Of a stretch of DNA of 64,000 nucleotides, positions 10,180 through 19,133 are shown in pieces. A model generated the notes under the pieces. The model was not told where the DNA came from. It saw only the letters and a list, made by a program, of their open reading frames with translations, and did not search any database. The stretch spans positions 1 through 64,000 of the forward strand of contig CACBXQ010000002.1 in assembly GCA_902543245.1 (NCBI GenBank), in the 5' to 3' direction. The position numbers and the translations under genes were made by a program. Every line of letters begins with the position of its first letter. The first letter of the stretch is position 1. This DNA comes from an uncultured Pelagibacteraceae bacterium. Its GTDB lineage: Bacteria > Pseudomonadota > Alphaproteobacteria > Pelagibacterales > Pelagibacteraceae.

Positions 10180-10638
10180 CTATTGTTTGTTAAGTTTTTG
10201 CTCCCATCTAAGATTTGCTCTATTTAAGTTTGATTTTTTTCTAGCATTCATCCTAAATTTTTCAAAATTTTTTGGCTCCCATATTTGGAAGGTTTTTCCT
10301 TGACCTACAAACATCATGCTCTGTTTAATTCGAGCATGATTTAATAATTTTTGTGAAAGGGAGATTCTTCCCTCATTGTCAAATTGTAGATTGACACTCT
10401 CGGATAAAATTGATGTTGCAAAAAAATCTCTTTTTTCTTCGAAGGGATTTAAATCATCAATTGTATCTGAAATTTGCTCAATTCTGTCTTGTGTCCAAGC
10501 TTCTATCGAAGGGTTATTGAAAGATGGATAGCAAAAAATTCCGTTATACCCTAAGTTTGAGAGATATGATCTAAAACTAGCAGGCACTGAAACCCTTCCC
10601 TTTTTGTCTATTCTGTTCTCGAAAGTTGATAAAAACAT
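10180..10638 (-). CDS. mraZ: Transcriptional regulator MraZ
   Basis: AbrB-like double-split beta-barrel DNA-binding protein that heads dcw clusters and represses its own operon in characterised bacteria. The 152-residue sequence shows the two repeated half-domains: [17 protein letters not shown] at the N-terminus and [18 protein letters not shown] around residue 90. It is the first gene of the cluster. A strong promoter with three TGGG repeats lies immediately upstream, so autoregulation is likely. Confidence 0.96.
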   Translation of the reverse strand: MFLSTFENRIDKKGRVSVPASFRSYLSNLGYNGIFCYPSFNNPSIEAWTQDRIEQISDTIDDLNPFEEKRDFFATSILSESVNLQFDNEGRISLSQKLLNHARIKQSMMFVGQGKTFQIWEPKNFEKFRMNARKKSNLNRANLRWEQKLNKQ

Positions 10639-10663
10639 ATTTTTTTCTCATAAATTCCATATT

Positions 10664-10687
10664 TGGGAATATATGGGATATTATGGG
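10664..10687 (+). promoter_or_regulatory. Three MraZ-box-like TGGG repeats at the mraZ promoter
   Basis: TGGG occurs at 10664-10667, 10674-10677 and 10684-10687 on the plus strand, exactly 10 nt apart (TGGGA, TGGGA, TGGGT). MraZ is known to bind tandem TGGGN repeats with about 5-nt spacers. Here the repeats flank the -10 hexamer on both sides, so occupancy should block RNA polymerase. The repeats read antisense to mraZ. Confidence 0.7.
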
Positions 10688-10706
10688 TTTTTATCTTAAG
10701 TGTCAA
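10678..10706 (-). promoter_or_regulatory. Sigma-70 promoter of the mraZ/dcw operon
   Basis: Read on the minus strand, TTGACA (10706-10701) and TAATAT (10683-10678) are separated by exactly 17 nt. This is a perfect -35 and a one-mismatch -10. Transcription would start near 10670, about 30 nt before the mraZ ATG at 10638. Seen directly in the sequence; promoter activity is inferred. Confidence 0.8.
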
Positions 10707-10848
10707 TTAGTGTTTTTCTTAAAGAATTGATAGTTTATTCATAATTTATTTAGATTTTTTAATTGTTAATTAAATAGCAGTTATAAATATAAGAACATTT
10801 AGTAAACTTATATGAGTCAAAATAGAAGCGTTTTAGATTAATTTCTTT

Positions 10849-11203
10849 GCCAGATGAAATGTAAGCCGGGTTCTGTCTTTTAAACTTATCATTTATCTAG
10901 TCTTTAGATCACTCTAAAGATCAAGCGACTAACCCTGATGACTAACCAAAGACGGTTTTTAGTTTTACAACAATGTCATCTCTACTCAGTCTTGCTCTCG
11001 GTGGGGTTTTCCATGCGCTCACTGTTACCAGTAAAGCCGGTGTGCTCTTACCACACCTTTTCACCCTTGCCTTGATAAGGCGGTTTATTTTCTGTGGCAC
11101 TATCCCTAGGGTCGCCCCCGCCAGGGGTTACCTGGCACCGTGTCTTTGTAGAGTCCGGACTTTCCTCTTTAAAATTTAAAGCAATAAGTCTTTCATCTGG
11201 CAG
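10849..11203 (-). ncRNA. rnpB: RNase P RNA (M1 RNA)
   Basis: Catalytic RNA of RNase P, which matures tRNA 5' ends. On the minus strand the 5' part holds the conserved GAGGAAAGUCCGGACUC (11167-11151) and the 3' part ACAGAACCCGGCUUAC (10876-10861), both diagnostic. The ends are set by the P1 helix: an 11-nt strand at 11201-11191 (GCCAGATGAAA) is exactly complementary to the strand at 10859-10849. Length is about 355 nt, bacterial type A size. The upstream gene ends only 30 nt away, so the promoter probably lies inside it. No protein is credible in the small open frames crossing it. The 210 nt between here and mraZ hold only the mraZ promoter. Confidence 0.95.
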
Positions 11204-11232
11204 GTCGTAAAATATAAATAAAAAAAATAATT

Positions 11233-11985
11233 TCAAGAGTTAATTTTAATAGAAAATATGAGTTTTTTTAATATTAGTAAACATTCTTGATCAACTTTTC
11301 CATTTACCAATTCTTGTCTGAATCTCATTTGAAAAACCTTGCATAGCTTTTTTTTGAATGTATTAAAATTTTTTAAATGTTTACTTGAACTCCTGTAGCC
11401 AAACTGACTTAATTTTTTAAAAAATAATAACTTTTCTTTATCGTTTAACTTCTTGCCTCTTAACGAAAGTAACTTTTTTTTTCTTAAATTTGGCCAAATA
11501 CCAATTTTATTTTTTGACAGTTTTTCCCATGGAAATTTTTCTCCTGGGTCAATTTTTCTATCAGGAGCAATATCTGAATGTCCCAGAAAACAATTTTTTT
11601 TAATGTTATATTTTTTTTTTAAATATTTTGAGAGTTCAATTATACTTTTTACTTGTTTGCTATTAAATTCAGTATATTTGAAATTATGTCCTTGATTGGA
11701 AATTTCAATTCCAATAGAATTTTTATTTATCATATTAAAATTTTTCCAATGAGATTTTCCGGCGTGCCAAGCAATGTATCTTTCTGGAACCATACAAATA
11801 ATATCTCCATTAAACTTAATGAAAAAATGTGCACTTACTTTATTCTCTGGTTTTATTAGTCTATTAACAGCATCCTTTTCACTTTTCATACCGGTATAAT
11901 GATAAACTACGAATCTGATATTTTTTTTTAGTCTTTTTACGGAATCAAAGTTTTGGGAGTAATTAAATGTGAATTTACGTGCCAT
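11233..11985 (-). CDS. N-acetylmuramoyl-L-alanine amidase (Amidase_2, AmpD/AmiD type)
   Basis: Zinc amidase that cleaves the MurNAc-L-Ala bond of peptidoglycan or its anhydro fragments. The fold signatures are VVYHYTGMK near residue 27 (first Zn ligand His), SAHFFIKFNGDI near 51, AWHAG near 69, GIEISNQGH near 91 and GHSDIAPDRKIDPGEKFPW near 139, with His and Asp ligands. A C-terminal segment (about 190-245) resembles a peptidoglycan-binding helical domain. No signal peptide is visible, which fits a cytoplasmic recycling enzyme like AmpD, whereas the extra C-domain recalls AmiD. It lies divergent from mlaA. Confidence 0.85.
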   Translation of the reverse strand: MARKFTFNYSQNFDSVKRLKKNIRFVVYHYTGMKSEKDAVNRLIKPENKVSAHFFIKFNGDIICMVPERYIAWHAGKSHWKNFNMINKNSIGIEISNQGHNFKYTEFNSKQVKSIIELSKYLKKKYNIKKNCFLGHSDIAPDRKIDPGEKFPWEKLSKNKIGIWPNLRKKKLLSLRGKKLNDKEKLLFFKKLSQFGYRSSSKHLKNFNTFKKKLCKVFQMRFRQELVNGKVDQECLLILKKLIFSIKINS

Positions 11986-12047
11986 AATTATGCTTTTTTT
12001 TCCAAATATCTAATTTACAATAAACATTATAAATTATAAATTTTAAT

Positions 12048-12836
12048 ATGAAGAACTTTTTATCAATTTTGATTATTAGCTTGTTAATATCATTAAATGT
12101 AAACGCAGATACTGATGGTGAAATTACGATAAACCAAAACGAGAGTAATGAAGAGGTTAAAGATTGTTTTGAACCTGTTAATAGAGGAATATTTGCTTTT
12201 AATAGAGCAATAGATGGATTGGTTTTTAAACCAGCTGCCCAAATTTATAAGGCAGTGCCATCTCCAATAAGAAATGGAACGAGCAATACACTAAATAATT
12301 TATCTAATCTTGTTACGATTCCTAACAATGTTCTTCAGGGAGATTTTAAAGATGCTGCACATAATAGCATGAGATTTGTTATAAATTCAACAGTTGGTAT
12401 TTTAGGATTTGTTGATGTTGCTAGCTGGATAGGTTTAGATAAAAAAGATAAAGAAGATTATGGTCAAACTCTTGGAACTTGGGGTGTTGGGCCAGGTTGT
12501 TATCTTGTTTTACCAATTTTAGGTCCTAGTACGGCTAGAGATAGTATTGGTTCGTTAGTTAATATATCTGGCGGAGATCCTTGGTACAACGTTACTGTTA
12601 GAAACGATACACACTATTTCTCTGACATGGATTATTATACTAGTAAAATTACTACTGGTATTGATTTTAGAGCAAAAAATTTAACTTCAATTGATAATTT
12701 AGAAAAAAATTCTATTGATTTATATGCGGCTGTGAGAAGTCTTTATCTTCAGGATAGAAAAAGGAAAGTAAATAATTCAAAAAAAATTACAGAAACACTT
12801 GATGATAGCGATTGGGAAGAAATAGATATACAATAA
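12048..12836 (+). CDS. mlaA: Outer-membrane lipid asymmetry protein MlaA (VacJ)
   Basis: Outer-membrane component of the Mla system, which removes misplaced phospholipids from the outer leaflet. The signal peptide covers residues 1 to about 21 (ends NVNA). The mature part has the VacJ features CFEPVNRGIFAFNRAID, FKPAAQIYKAVPSP and a Gly/Pro-rich WGVGPGCYLVLPILGPST segment. Canonical MlaA is a lipoprotein, but no lipobox cysteine follows the hydrophobic stretch here; the only early Cys (residue 39) sits in the family's DPFEPFNR-like motif. mlaC follows after 13 nt; the ABC parts mlaFED are not in this window. Confidence 0.9.
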   Translation: MKNFLSILIISLLISLNVNADTDGEITINQNESNEEVKDCFEPVNRGIFAFNRAIDGLVFKPAAQIYKAVPSPIRNGTSNTLNNLSNLVTIPNNVLQGDFKDAAHNSMRFVINSTVGILGFVDVASWIGLDKKDKEDYGQTLGTWGVGPGCYLVLPILGPSTARDSIGSLVNISGGDPWYNVTVRNDTHYFSDMDYYTSKITTGIDFRAKNLTSIDNLEKNSIDLYAAVRSLYLQDRKRKVNNSKKITETLDDSDWEEIDIQ

Positions 12837-12849
12837 ATTTTTTACGTCA

Positions 12850-13446
12850 ATGCTGTTAAAAATAAAAAATATCATATCTTTTTCGTTAATTATCATATTT
12901 GCTTCAAATTATGCTTTTGCTCAAAAACCAAGTGATTTAATAAAAGAAGTGGTTGATGAAGCATCTCGAATTTTATCAAGCTCAGACCCTGTAGAAGCTA
13001 AAATTATTAATTTAAATGATTTAGCTGAGAACAATGTGGATATTAATAGAATAGCTAAATACACATTAGGTAAACATAGAAAAACAATTTCGGATGAGGA
13101 AATAAATAAATATTTTAAATTATATAAAAAATATTTTTTAAAAAACTTTTCAAGCCGACTTATTGATTACACGAACCCAGAAATAATTATTGTAGATGAA
13201 AATGTTATTAATGAGAATTTTACAATAGTAAATACAATTTTGGAGGCAACATCAAAAAATCCTGAACTAAAAATAAGTTGGAGAGTAATCACAAAAAACC
13301 CAAACAAACCACTAATCCTAGATCTATTAATAGAAGGCTTAAGTTTAGCTAAAGCGCAAAAGGAAGAATTTAATTCAATCATTAAAAATAATGACGGCGA
13401 AATAAACGCTCTTTTTAAAGTAATGGAAGAATATATTATTAAATAA
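12850..13446 (+). CDS. mlaC: Periplasmic phospholipid shuttle MlaC
   Basis: Soluble carrier that moves phospholipid between the outer-membrane MlaA complex and the inner-membrane MlaFEDB transporter. The signal peptide ends at about AFA-Q (residue 24). The mature sequence shows the MlaC/Ttg2D pattern: INRIAKYTLGKHRKTIS, a KYFLKNFSSRLIDY helix and LILDLLIEGLSLAKAQKEEFNSII near the end. At 198 residues the length is normal. It forms an operon with mlaA. The stop codon is only 3 nt from the 3' CCA of the converging tRNA gene. Confidence 0.9.
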   Translation: MLLKIKNIISFSLIIIFASNYAFAQKPSDLIKEVVDEASRILSSSDPVEAKIINLNDLAENNVDINRIAKYTLGKHRKTISDEEINKYFKLYKKYFLKNFSSRLIDYTNPEIIIVDENVINENFTIVNTILEATSKNPELKISWRVITKNPNKPLILDLLIEGLSLAKAQKEEFNSIIKNNDGEINALFKVMEEYIIK

Positions 13447-13449
13447 CTT

Positions 13450-13526
13450 TGGTGGGCCCGCCAGGACTCGAACCTGGGACCAATACATTATGAGTGTACT
13501 GCTCTAACCAACTGAGCTACAGGCCC
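13450..13526 (-). tRNA. tRNA with CAT anticodon, probably tRNA-Ile2 (k2C34)
   Basis: A full cloverleaf on the minus strand: acceptor GGGCCTG/CGGGCCC, D-arm GCTC/GAGC, anticodon stem GTACA/TGTAT with loop CTCATAA, T-arm CCAGG/CCTGG and an encoded CCA (13452-13450). The CAT anticodon allows elongator Met or lysidine-modified Ile2. C4-G69, C5-G68 and U28-A42 agree with the TilS determinants known from E. coli tRNA-Ile2 and differ from its tRNA-Met, so I favour Ile2. The fully paired 1-72 end rules out the initiator. Confidence 0.92.
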
Positions 13527-13608
13527 TAATTATTTAGACATTAACTATATCATTTTTTTTAATTTATCAATTAATGATAATCGTGTTTCAACAAATAATT
13601 AATTTAAA

Positions 13609-13683
13609 TGGTGGGCCGTGTTGGTTACGCTCCAACTACCCCTGCAATGTCAATGCAGTACTCTACTATTGAGCTAACGGCCC
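13609..13683 (-). tRNA. tRNA-Val (GAC)
   Basis: Minus-strand cloverleaf with acceptor GGGCCGT paired to ACGGCCC, D-arm GCTC/GAGT, anticodon stem CTGCA/TGCAG around loop TTGACAT (anticodon GAC) and an encoded CCA at 13611-13609. It starts 6 nt after the rpoD stop codon, so it is probably processed from the dnaG-rpoD transcript together with the CAT tRNA 82 nt further on. Confidence 0.93.
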
Positions 13684-13689
13684 TTAGGC

Positions 13690-15519
13690 TTAGCTTTCTA
13701 AAAAACTTTTAAGCTGTTTAGATCTGCTAGGATGCTTTAGTTTTCTTAGAGCTTTAGCTTCTATTTGTCTTATTCTTTCTCTAGTTACAGAAAACTGTAA
13801 ACCAACCTCTTCTAAAGTATGATCTGTATTCATTCCAACGCCAAATCTCATTCTAAGAACTCTTTCCTCTCTAGGTGTTAAAGTAGAGAGAATTTTAGTT
13901 GTGGCCTCACTTAAATTTGATTTAATTGCCTGCTCTAATGGTGCTAGTGCTTTTGTATCTTCTATAAAATCACCTAAACTACTATCTTCCTCATCTCCAA
14001 CTGGTTTTTCTAAAGATACAGGTTCTTTTGAAATTTTAAGAACTTTTCTAACTTTTTCTAACGGCATTCTTAATTTTTTCGCAAGCTCTTCTGGTGTTGC
14101 TTCTCTTCCAAATTCACTCAAGATCAACCTTTGTGTTCGTACAATTTTATTTATAGTCTCAATCATATGAACTGGTATCCTTATAGTTCTAGCCTGATCG
14201 GCAATTGATCTTGTAATTGCCTGTCTTATCCACCATGTTGCATAAGTAGAAAATTTATATCCTCTTCTGTACTCAAATTTATCTACTGCTTTCATTAAAC
14301 CAATGTTTCCCTCTTGAATTAAATCTAAAAATTGTAGACCTCTATTTGTGTATTTTTTTGCAATCGAAATTACTAGTCTCAAATTAGCTTCAACCATTTC
14401 TTTTTTAGCAATTCTTGACTCTTTTTCTCCCTTTTGTACTCTACTAACAAGTTTTTTAAAATCTGTAACAGATAAACCAAGTTTATGACTAATTTCAATT
14501 AGTCTCTCTCTAATATTTTTGAACTCATCTTTGTTTTTTTGAAAGAAACTCTTCCAAGCAGTATTAGTATCAAGAAATTTTTTAAGATTAGGGTTTATTT
14601 CATTACCAATGTAAAATTTGATAAATTCATTTCTTGATATTTTATGATCCATTGCCAACCTAAGCAAGTTTCCTTCTAATGATATAATTTTTTTATTTTC
14701 TATATAGTGTTTTTGAACCAGTTCCTCAAGAACAGAGGGTGAAAGTTGTAAAGATTTGATATTTTCTAAAATATTATTTACAATTTTAGTATAACTCTTT
14801 TCCTTGGCTGCAGAAAAAACGTCTGATTTTAAGACACAATCTAATTTCTCTTTTTGATATTTTATTAATTTTAAATAATCCTTACACAAGTTTGAGATTG
14901 TTTTTAATACCTTTGGTTTAATTTCCATCTCCATTGCGGCTAATGTGGGATTAAACTCATCATCGTCTGTTTGATTTGATTTATTGTCTTTTTCCTTATC
15001 GTCATCGATAATATCTTTTTTTGTATCAGAAGTTGATGATCCTTCTTCCATATAATTAGTATCAATATCAATTATTTCTCTTACTAATATTTCGTCACTT
15101 TGAAGTTGTTTATCCCATTCAAAAAACTGTTGCGCGGTAATTGGGCTTTGAGATAAGGCATTTAACATCACGTCTTTTCCAGCCTCAATTCGCTTAGCTA
15201 TTGCAATTTCACCTTCTCTGGAAAGAAGTTCTACTCCTCCCATCTCTCTTAAGTACATTCTTATCGGATCGTCACTCTTATCTGCCGTTTTTCCGTCTTC
15301 CTTTGAAGAGCTTTCTTTTTTTCTTAAAACTTTAAAATCTGATTTTTTCTCTACCAATGAAATTTTATTATCTAATATATGGATAAATGCTTGCTCTAAA
15401 TTGTCATCGCTTAAGTTTCTTTTTCCTAAAGATTTACTCAATTCTTCATAGGTAATAAAACCTCTATGAGTACCTCTACCCATTAATCTTGCAAATGATT
15501 TTGTAATTATTTTTTCCAC
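13690..15519 (-). CDS. rpoD: Primary sigma factor RpoD (sigma-70)
   Basis: Housekeeping sigma subunit of RNA polymerase. The 609-residue protein has a region 1.1-like N-terminus, region 1.2 [21 protein letters not shown] near residue 85, an acidic non-conserved insert, region 2 ([19 protein letters not shown], then [17 protein letters not shown] with the -10-reading residues), region 3 [12 protein letters not shown] and region 4 helix-turn-helix [19 protein letters not shown]. The yqeY-dnaG-rpoD order is classic for this macromolecular-synthesis operon, although rpsU is missing at this place. Confidence 0.97.
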   Translation of the reverse strand: MEKIITKSFARLMGRGTHRGFITYEELSKSLGKRNLSDDNLEQAFIHILDNKISLVEKKSDFKVLRKKESSSKEDGKTADKSDDPIRMYLREMGGVELLSREGEIAIAKRIEAGKDVMLNALSQSPITAQQFFEWDKQLQSDEILVREIIDIDTNYMEEGSSTSDTKKDIIDDDKEKDNKSNQTDDDEFNPTLAAMEMEIKPKVLKTISNLCKDYLKLIKYQKEKLDCVLKSDVFSAAKEKSYTKIVNNILENIKSLQLSPSVLEELVQKHYIENKKIISLEGNLLRLAMDHKISRNEFIKFYIGNEINPNLKKFLDTNTAWKSFFQKNKDEFKNIRERLIEISHKLGLSVTDFKKLVSRVQKGEKESRIAKKEMVEANLRLVISIAKKYTNRGLQFLDLIQEGNIGLMKAVDKFEYRRGYKFSTYATWWIRQAITRSIADQARTIRIPVHMIETINKIVRTQRLILSEFGREATPEELAKKLRMPLEKVRKVLKISKEPVSLEKPVGDEEDSSLGDFIEDTKALAPLEQAIKSNLSEATTKILSTLTPREERVLRMRFGVGMNTDHTLEEVGLQFSVTRERIRQIEAKALRKLKHPSRSKQLKSFLES

Positions 15520-15584
15520 AGTATTAAGCCCGGAAGACTTATATAATGGCTATTTAAAAAAAATCTATAATTAATTTTGATAAT

Positions 15585-17357
15585 TTAGTTGAATTTTTGA
15601 GACTTTTTAAGCTCTTTAATTTCGTTAAAAGTTGTTTCACTAAAATCTTTTGAAAACTTCGATTCTAAATCTTGAATTCTAAGCTCCAACTCATAATTTT
15701 TCAGATCTTTAATAATTTCATCTAATAATTTTAAAATTTCCTCCTCATTATTTTTGTTTTTTAAGATGTGTTTTATTGGAGAAAACCTCAATATTTTGTC
15801 AAATAATTGTTCATCAATATTAAGATGTTCCTTTACTAAATTTGATTCTAATTTTAATTTATTTAAAATTTCTTCAAATATTATTTCATTTTCTTGGCTA
15901 AATAATTTAACATTTTCAATCATACTAATATTTTTTTTCATTAAATCTAGGTTATTTAGAATTAAATATAAAAAAGAAAACTCCTTAAGTTCAATTTGTG
16001 AAAAGCTCTTTGTTTCAATAAAATATTTTTGTGTACTTTTTAGAGACTTTGTATGTTTAAAAGAGAAATTTTTATTTTTATAACTAGAGTGAGGTGTTAA
16101 TTCAGATATATTTTCTAAAAAGTACTCTAAAACATATTTTTTGATGAATTCATCATCAATATTTTTTGCAACTTTTCTCAGATTTTTTTCAAAAATCGCT
16201 AAAGATGAAGGAGAGTTTGTAGTTTGTTTTTTATAATATCTAAATATGAACTCATGTATTGATATTTTATTTTTACTGAAATATTCTAAAAACATTTCTT
16301 TACCATTTTCATTCACGTAGCTATCTGGATCTTCGCCCTCTGGCAAAAATAGGAATGTTATTTGTTTTTCAGGCTTTAATTCTTTTATCAAATTCTCTGC
16401 GGCTCTATATGCTGCTTTATATCCACTTTCATCACTATCAAAACAAATTATGATCTCATCAAAAAACTGATTTAAAATAATTATTTGTTTATTTGTTAAT
16501 GCTGTTCCAAGATTTGCTACACAATTTTCAATTCCATTTTTAACCATACCAATTACATCCATATAACCCTCTACCAAGAAAATTTCGTTTAATGAATTAG
16601 ATAATTTTCTTGCCTTGTCTAAATTATACAAATTATTTCCTTTTTTAAAAAACTCCGTTTCAGGTGAATTTATGTACTTTGCTAACTTTGAATTTTTTTG
16701 AATAACTCTCCCCCCAAATCCGATTGGATAGCCGGTAAGTGAATTTATTGGAAAAATAATTCTTTCTCTAAATCTTTCAATAAAATTTTTTCTTTTTTCA
16801 TCATAAAAGAATAATCCACATTCTTTTAAAAATTTATCATCATATTTGTCTTTTATTTTATCGTAAAAATTAGAATTTTTTTTTATGTAACCAATCTTAA
16901 ATCTTTTTACATCTTGAGAATTTAATTTTCTTAATTTTAAATATTCTCTTGCAACGTTAGCCTCTTGATTTTTTAGTATCTCTTCATGGTAAAAACTTAC
17001 ATAATCAGAGTATAAGCTTGAATAATTTTTCCATTTATTTTCTCTAATTTGGTCTTCTTGTGAAAAGGTATAAGGTCTCATTCCAGCAAGATTAGCTAAA
17101 TATTTTACCGCTTCTCCAAATTTAAAGTTTTGAGTTTTCATGACAAAATCAAAAATATTTCCATGTTCTGAGGTACTAAAACAATGATAAAAACCTTTAT
17201 CATCATTTACAGTAAATGATGGGGTTTTTTCATTTTTAAAAGGAGAAAGCCCTACAAACTCTTTGCCTCTTTTTTTTAAAGTTACAGATCTAGAAACAAC
17301 ATTTGAAACTTTTAATCTTGTTTTAATCTCATCCAAATATTCTTTTGGGTACTTCAT
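15585..17357 (-). CDS. dnaG: DNA primase DnaG
   Basis: Synthesises RNA primers at the replication fork. N-terminal CHC2-type domain (residues 1-100), TOPRIM core with VEGYMDVIGM near 260 and FDSDESGYKAA near 305, and a C-terminal DnaB-binding region. The zinc ribbon is degenerate: where the family has Cys, His, Cys, Cys it has Ser38, Lys41, Cys59 and Thr62 (GLSPFKNEKTPSF, then YHCFSTSEHG). The surrounding motif is intact, so the fold is probably kept without zinc. Similar losses occur, to my recollection, in other alphaproteobacteria. The start overlaps the yqeY stop (ATGA). Confidence 0.95.
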   Translation of the reverse strand: MKYPKEYLDEIKTRLKVSNVVSRSVTLKKRGKEFVGLSPFKNEKTPSFTVNDDKGFYHCFSTSEHGNIFDFVMKTQNFKFGEAVKYLANLAGMRPYTFSQEDQIRENKWKNYSSLYSDYVSFYHEEILKNQEANVAREYLKLRKLNSQDVKRFKIGYIKKNSNFYDKIKDKYDDKFLKECGLFFYDEKRKNFIERFRERIIFPINSLTGYPIGFGGRVIQKNSKLAKYINSPETEFFKKGNNLYNLDKARKLSNSLNEIFLVEGYMDVIGMVKNGIENCVANLGTALTNKQIIILNQFFDEIIICFDSDESGYKAAYRAAENLIKELKPEKQITFLFLPEGEDPDSYVNENGKEMFLEYFSKNKISIHEFIFRYYKKQTTNSPSSLAIFEKNLRKVAKNIDDEFIKKYVLEYFLENISELTPHSSYKNKNFSFKHTKSLKSTQKYFIETKSFSQIELKEFSFLYLILNNLDLMKKNISMIENVKLFSQENEIIFEEILNKLKLESNLVKEHLNIDEQLFDKILRFSPIKHILKNKNNEEEILKLLDEIIKDLKNYELELRIQDLESKFSKDFSETTFNEIKELKKSQKFN

Positions 17358-17821
17358 TGTTTGTTATTTAATATTTCTTTAATTATCGATCCTGCTTTTG
17401 AAAAATCTATTTCATCTGAATGTTTTTTTTTTAATTCACCCATTACTTTACCCATGTCTTTAATGGAAGAAGCTCCAATACTTTCCACAATCTCCTTGCA
17501 AATATCTTTTGTTTCATCATCACCAAGTTGCTTTGGTAAAAAAATACTAATAATCTCGTGCTCTTTTTGCTCAACCTCTAACAAATCATTTCTATTATTT
17601 TTTTTATAAATTTCAATTGATTCGGTTCTCTGCTTGATCATTTTTTTTAATAATTTTTTTATATCCTCGTCATCTGTCTCTTTTTTTTCAGCTCTAGATC
17701 GATTTGCAATTTCTAAATCCTTAATAGAGGATAAAATTAACCTATAAGTTGATATTTGATTTTTATCTTTAGCTTTTAAGGACTCTTTGTAGTTAGATTC
17801 AATTTCTTCTTTTAGAGACAT
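17354..17821 (-). CDS. yqeY: GatB/YqeY-domain protein
   Basis: Small helical protein related to the C-terminal tRNA-interacting domain of GatB; exact role unknown, often linked to aminoacyl-tRNA amidation. Sequence features: NQISTYRLILSSIKDLEIA near residue 22, KKMIKQRTESIEIYKKNNR near 64 and the LPKQL and KDMGKVMGELKK segments of the family. I use the ATG at 17821; one codon upstream is a TTG. First gene of the yqeY-dnaG-rpoD operon, divergent from carA. Confidence 0.9.
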   Translation of the reverse strand: MSLKEEIESNYKESLKAKDKNQISTYRLILSSIKDLEIANRSRAEKKETDDEDIKKLLKKMIKQRTESIEIYKKNNRNDLLEVEQKEHEIISIFLPKQLGDDETKDICKEIVESIGASSIKDMGKVMGELKKKHSDEIDFSKAGSIIKEILNNKQ

Positions 17822-17886
17822 CAAAATAACTTACTTCAAAGGAATAAATCTTCAAAATAAAAATTTAAAAAAATCAATTAGATGTG

Positions 17887-17915
17887 TTGCGATAATTTGG
17901 CTTTTATTGTATTAA
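17887..17915 (+). promoter_or_regulatory. Candidate carA promoter
   Basis: TTGCGA at 17887-17892 and TATTAA at 17910-17915 are separated by 17 nt in the 115-nt divergent gap between yqeY and carA. Predicted transcription start is near 17922, leaving a leader of about 15 nt before the TTG start codon. No pyrimidine attenuator or riboswitch is visible in so short a leader. Confidence 0.4.
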
Positions 17916-17936
17916 CCTTTAACTCATGAGTTGTAA

Positions 17937-19133
17937 TTGATCAAAAAAGCAAAAAAAATTAACTCAAAAAAAATCTCAAAGATTCATTCAGGTATTTTAG
18001 TTCTTGATAATAAAATGATTTTTAAAGGAATTGGAATTGGTTACCAAGGAGAGGCAACAGGCGAAGTTTGCTTCAATACTTCACTTACTGGTTATCAAGA
18101 AATAATTTCAGATCCATCATATGCAGATCAAATAATTAACTTTACCTTTCCACACATAGGCAATGTAGGCACCAATAACCAAGATCATGAGTCGGATAAA
18201 ATATGGACAAAAGGTGTAATATTTAATTCTGAAATTACAAATCCATCAAACTATAGGTCTCTTAATAATTTAGACAACTGGCTAAAGAAAAATAAAATTG
18301 TCGGTATTACAGGTTTTGATACAAGAAGTCTTACAAACTTAATTAGAGACAAAGGTGCCCCGAGGGGAACCATATCGCATTCTAAAAATGGTATTTTTAA
18401 TTTAAATAAATTAACAAATCAAACACTTAAGTGGAATGGTTTACAAAATTTAGATTTAGCAATTAAAGTTTCAACGAAAAAAAAATATGTTTGGCCTGGT
18501 CTAAAGACCTGGAAAAAAAATATTGGTTATAAAAAAAATACCAAAAAATTGTTAAATGTTGTTGCAATTGACTATGGAATTAAAAAAAATATTTTAAGAT
18601 ATTTTTCAGATTTTGACTGCAAAGTAATTGTGGTTCCATGTCAAATGAATTCGGATAAAATTTTAAGTTTAAAACCTGATGGTATATTTTTATCAAATGG
18701 TCCTGGTGATCCAGCGGCAACAGGAAAATATTCAATAGAAGTAATCAAAGAATTAATTAAAAAAGGTCTACCAATCTTTGGTATTTGTTTGGGGCACCAA
18801 ATATTAGGACTTGCTTTAGGGGCAAAAACCAAAAAAATGAAATTAGGACATAGAGGTGCTAATCACCCAGTCAAAAACTTAGATAATGGATGTGTAGAAA
18901 TTACAAGTCAAAATCATGGTTTTGAAATATTGAAAAATTCAATACCAAAAAATACTGAGGTTACACACGTTTCGCTTTTCGATAATAGTATTGAAGGAAT
19001 TCGATTAAAAAATAAACCTGTTTTTTCTGTACAGTATCACCCAGAGTCAAATCCAGGACCTCAAGATAGTGTTTATTTATTTAAAGAATTTGTAAATAAA
19101 ATGAAAAAGTATGCCAAAAAGAAAAGATATTAG
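17937..19133 (+). CDS. carA: Carbamoyl-phosphate synthase small (glutaminase) subunit
   Basis: Hydrolyses glutamine and channels ammonia to CarB for carbamoyl phosphate, feeding pyrimidine and arginine synthesis. N-terminal domain with [39 protein letters not shown] near residue 45, and a class I amidotransferase domain with nucleophile [11 protein letters not shown] (near residue 283) and the His/Glu pair in [11 protein letters not shown]. No ATG fits the family start: the frame most plausibly begins with TTG at 17937, preceded by a basic 15-residue leader. The end overlaps carB by 23 nt. Confidence 0.95.
   Translation: MIKKAKKINSKKISKIHSGILVLDNKMIFKGIGIGYQGEATGEVCFNTSLTGYQEIISDPSYADQIINFTFPHIGNVGTNNQDHESDKIWTKGVIFNSEITNPSNYRSLNNLDNWLKKNKIVGITGFDTRSLTNLIRDKGAPRGTISHSKNGIFNLNKLTNQTLKWNGLQNLDLAIKVSTKKKYVWPGLKTWKKNIGYKKNTKKLLNVVAIDYGIKKNILRYFSDFDCKVIVVPCQMNSDKILSLKPDGIFLSNGPGDPAATGKYSIEVIKELIKKGLPIFGICLGHQILGLALGAKTKKMKLGHRGANHPVKNLDNGCVEITSQNHGFEILKNSIPKNTEVTHVSLFDNSIEGIRLKNKPVFSVQYHPESNPGPQDSVYLFKEFVNKMKKYAKKKRY

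Noticed and set aside
10973-11236. Two open frames across the region (plus and minus strand, 62-68 codons)
   Set aside because: They lie on RNase P RNA, whose conserved core and P1 helix explain the sequence.
17825-17936. Riboswitch or attenuator before carA
   Set aside because: The predicted leader is too short, and no stem-loop with U-run or conserved aptamer core is visible.
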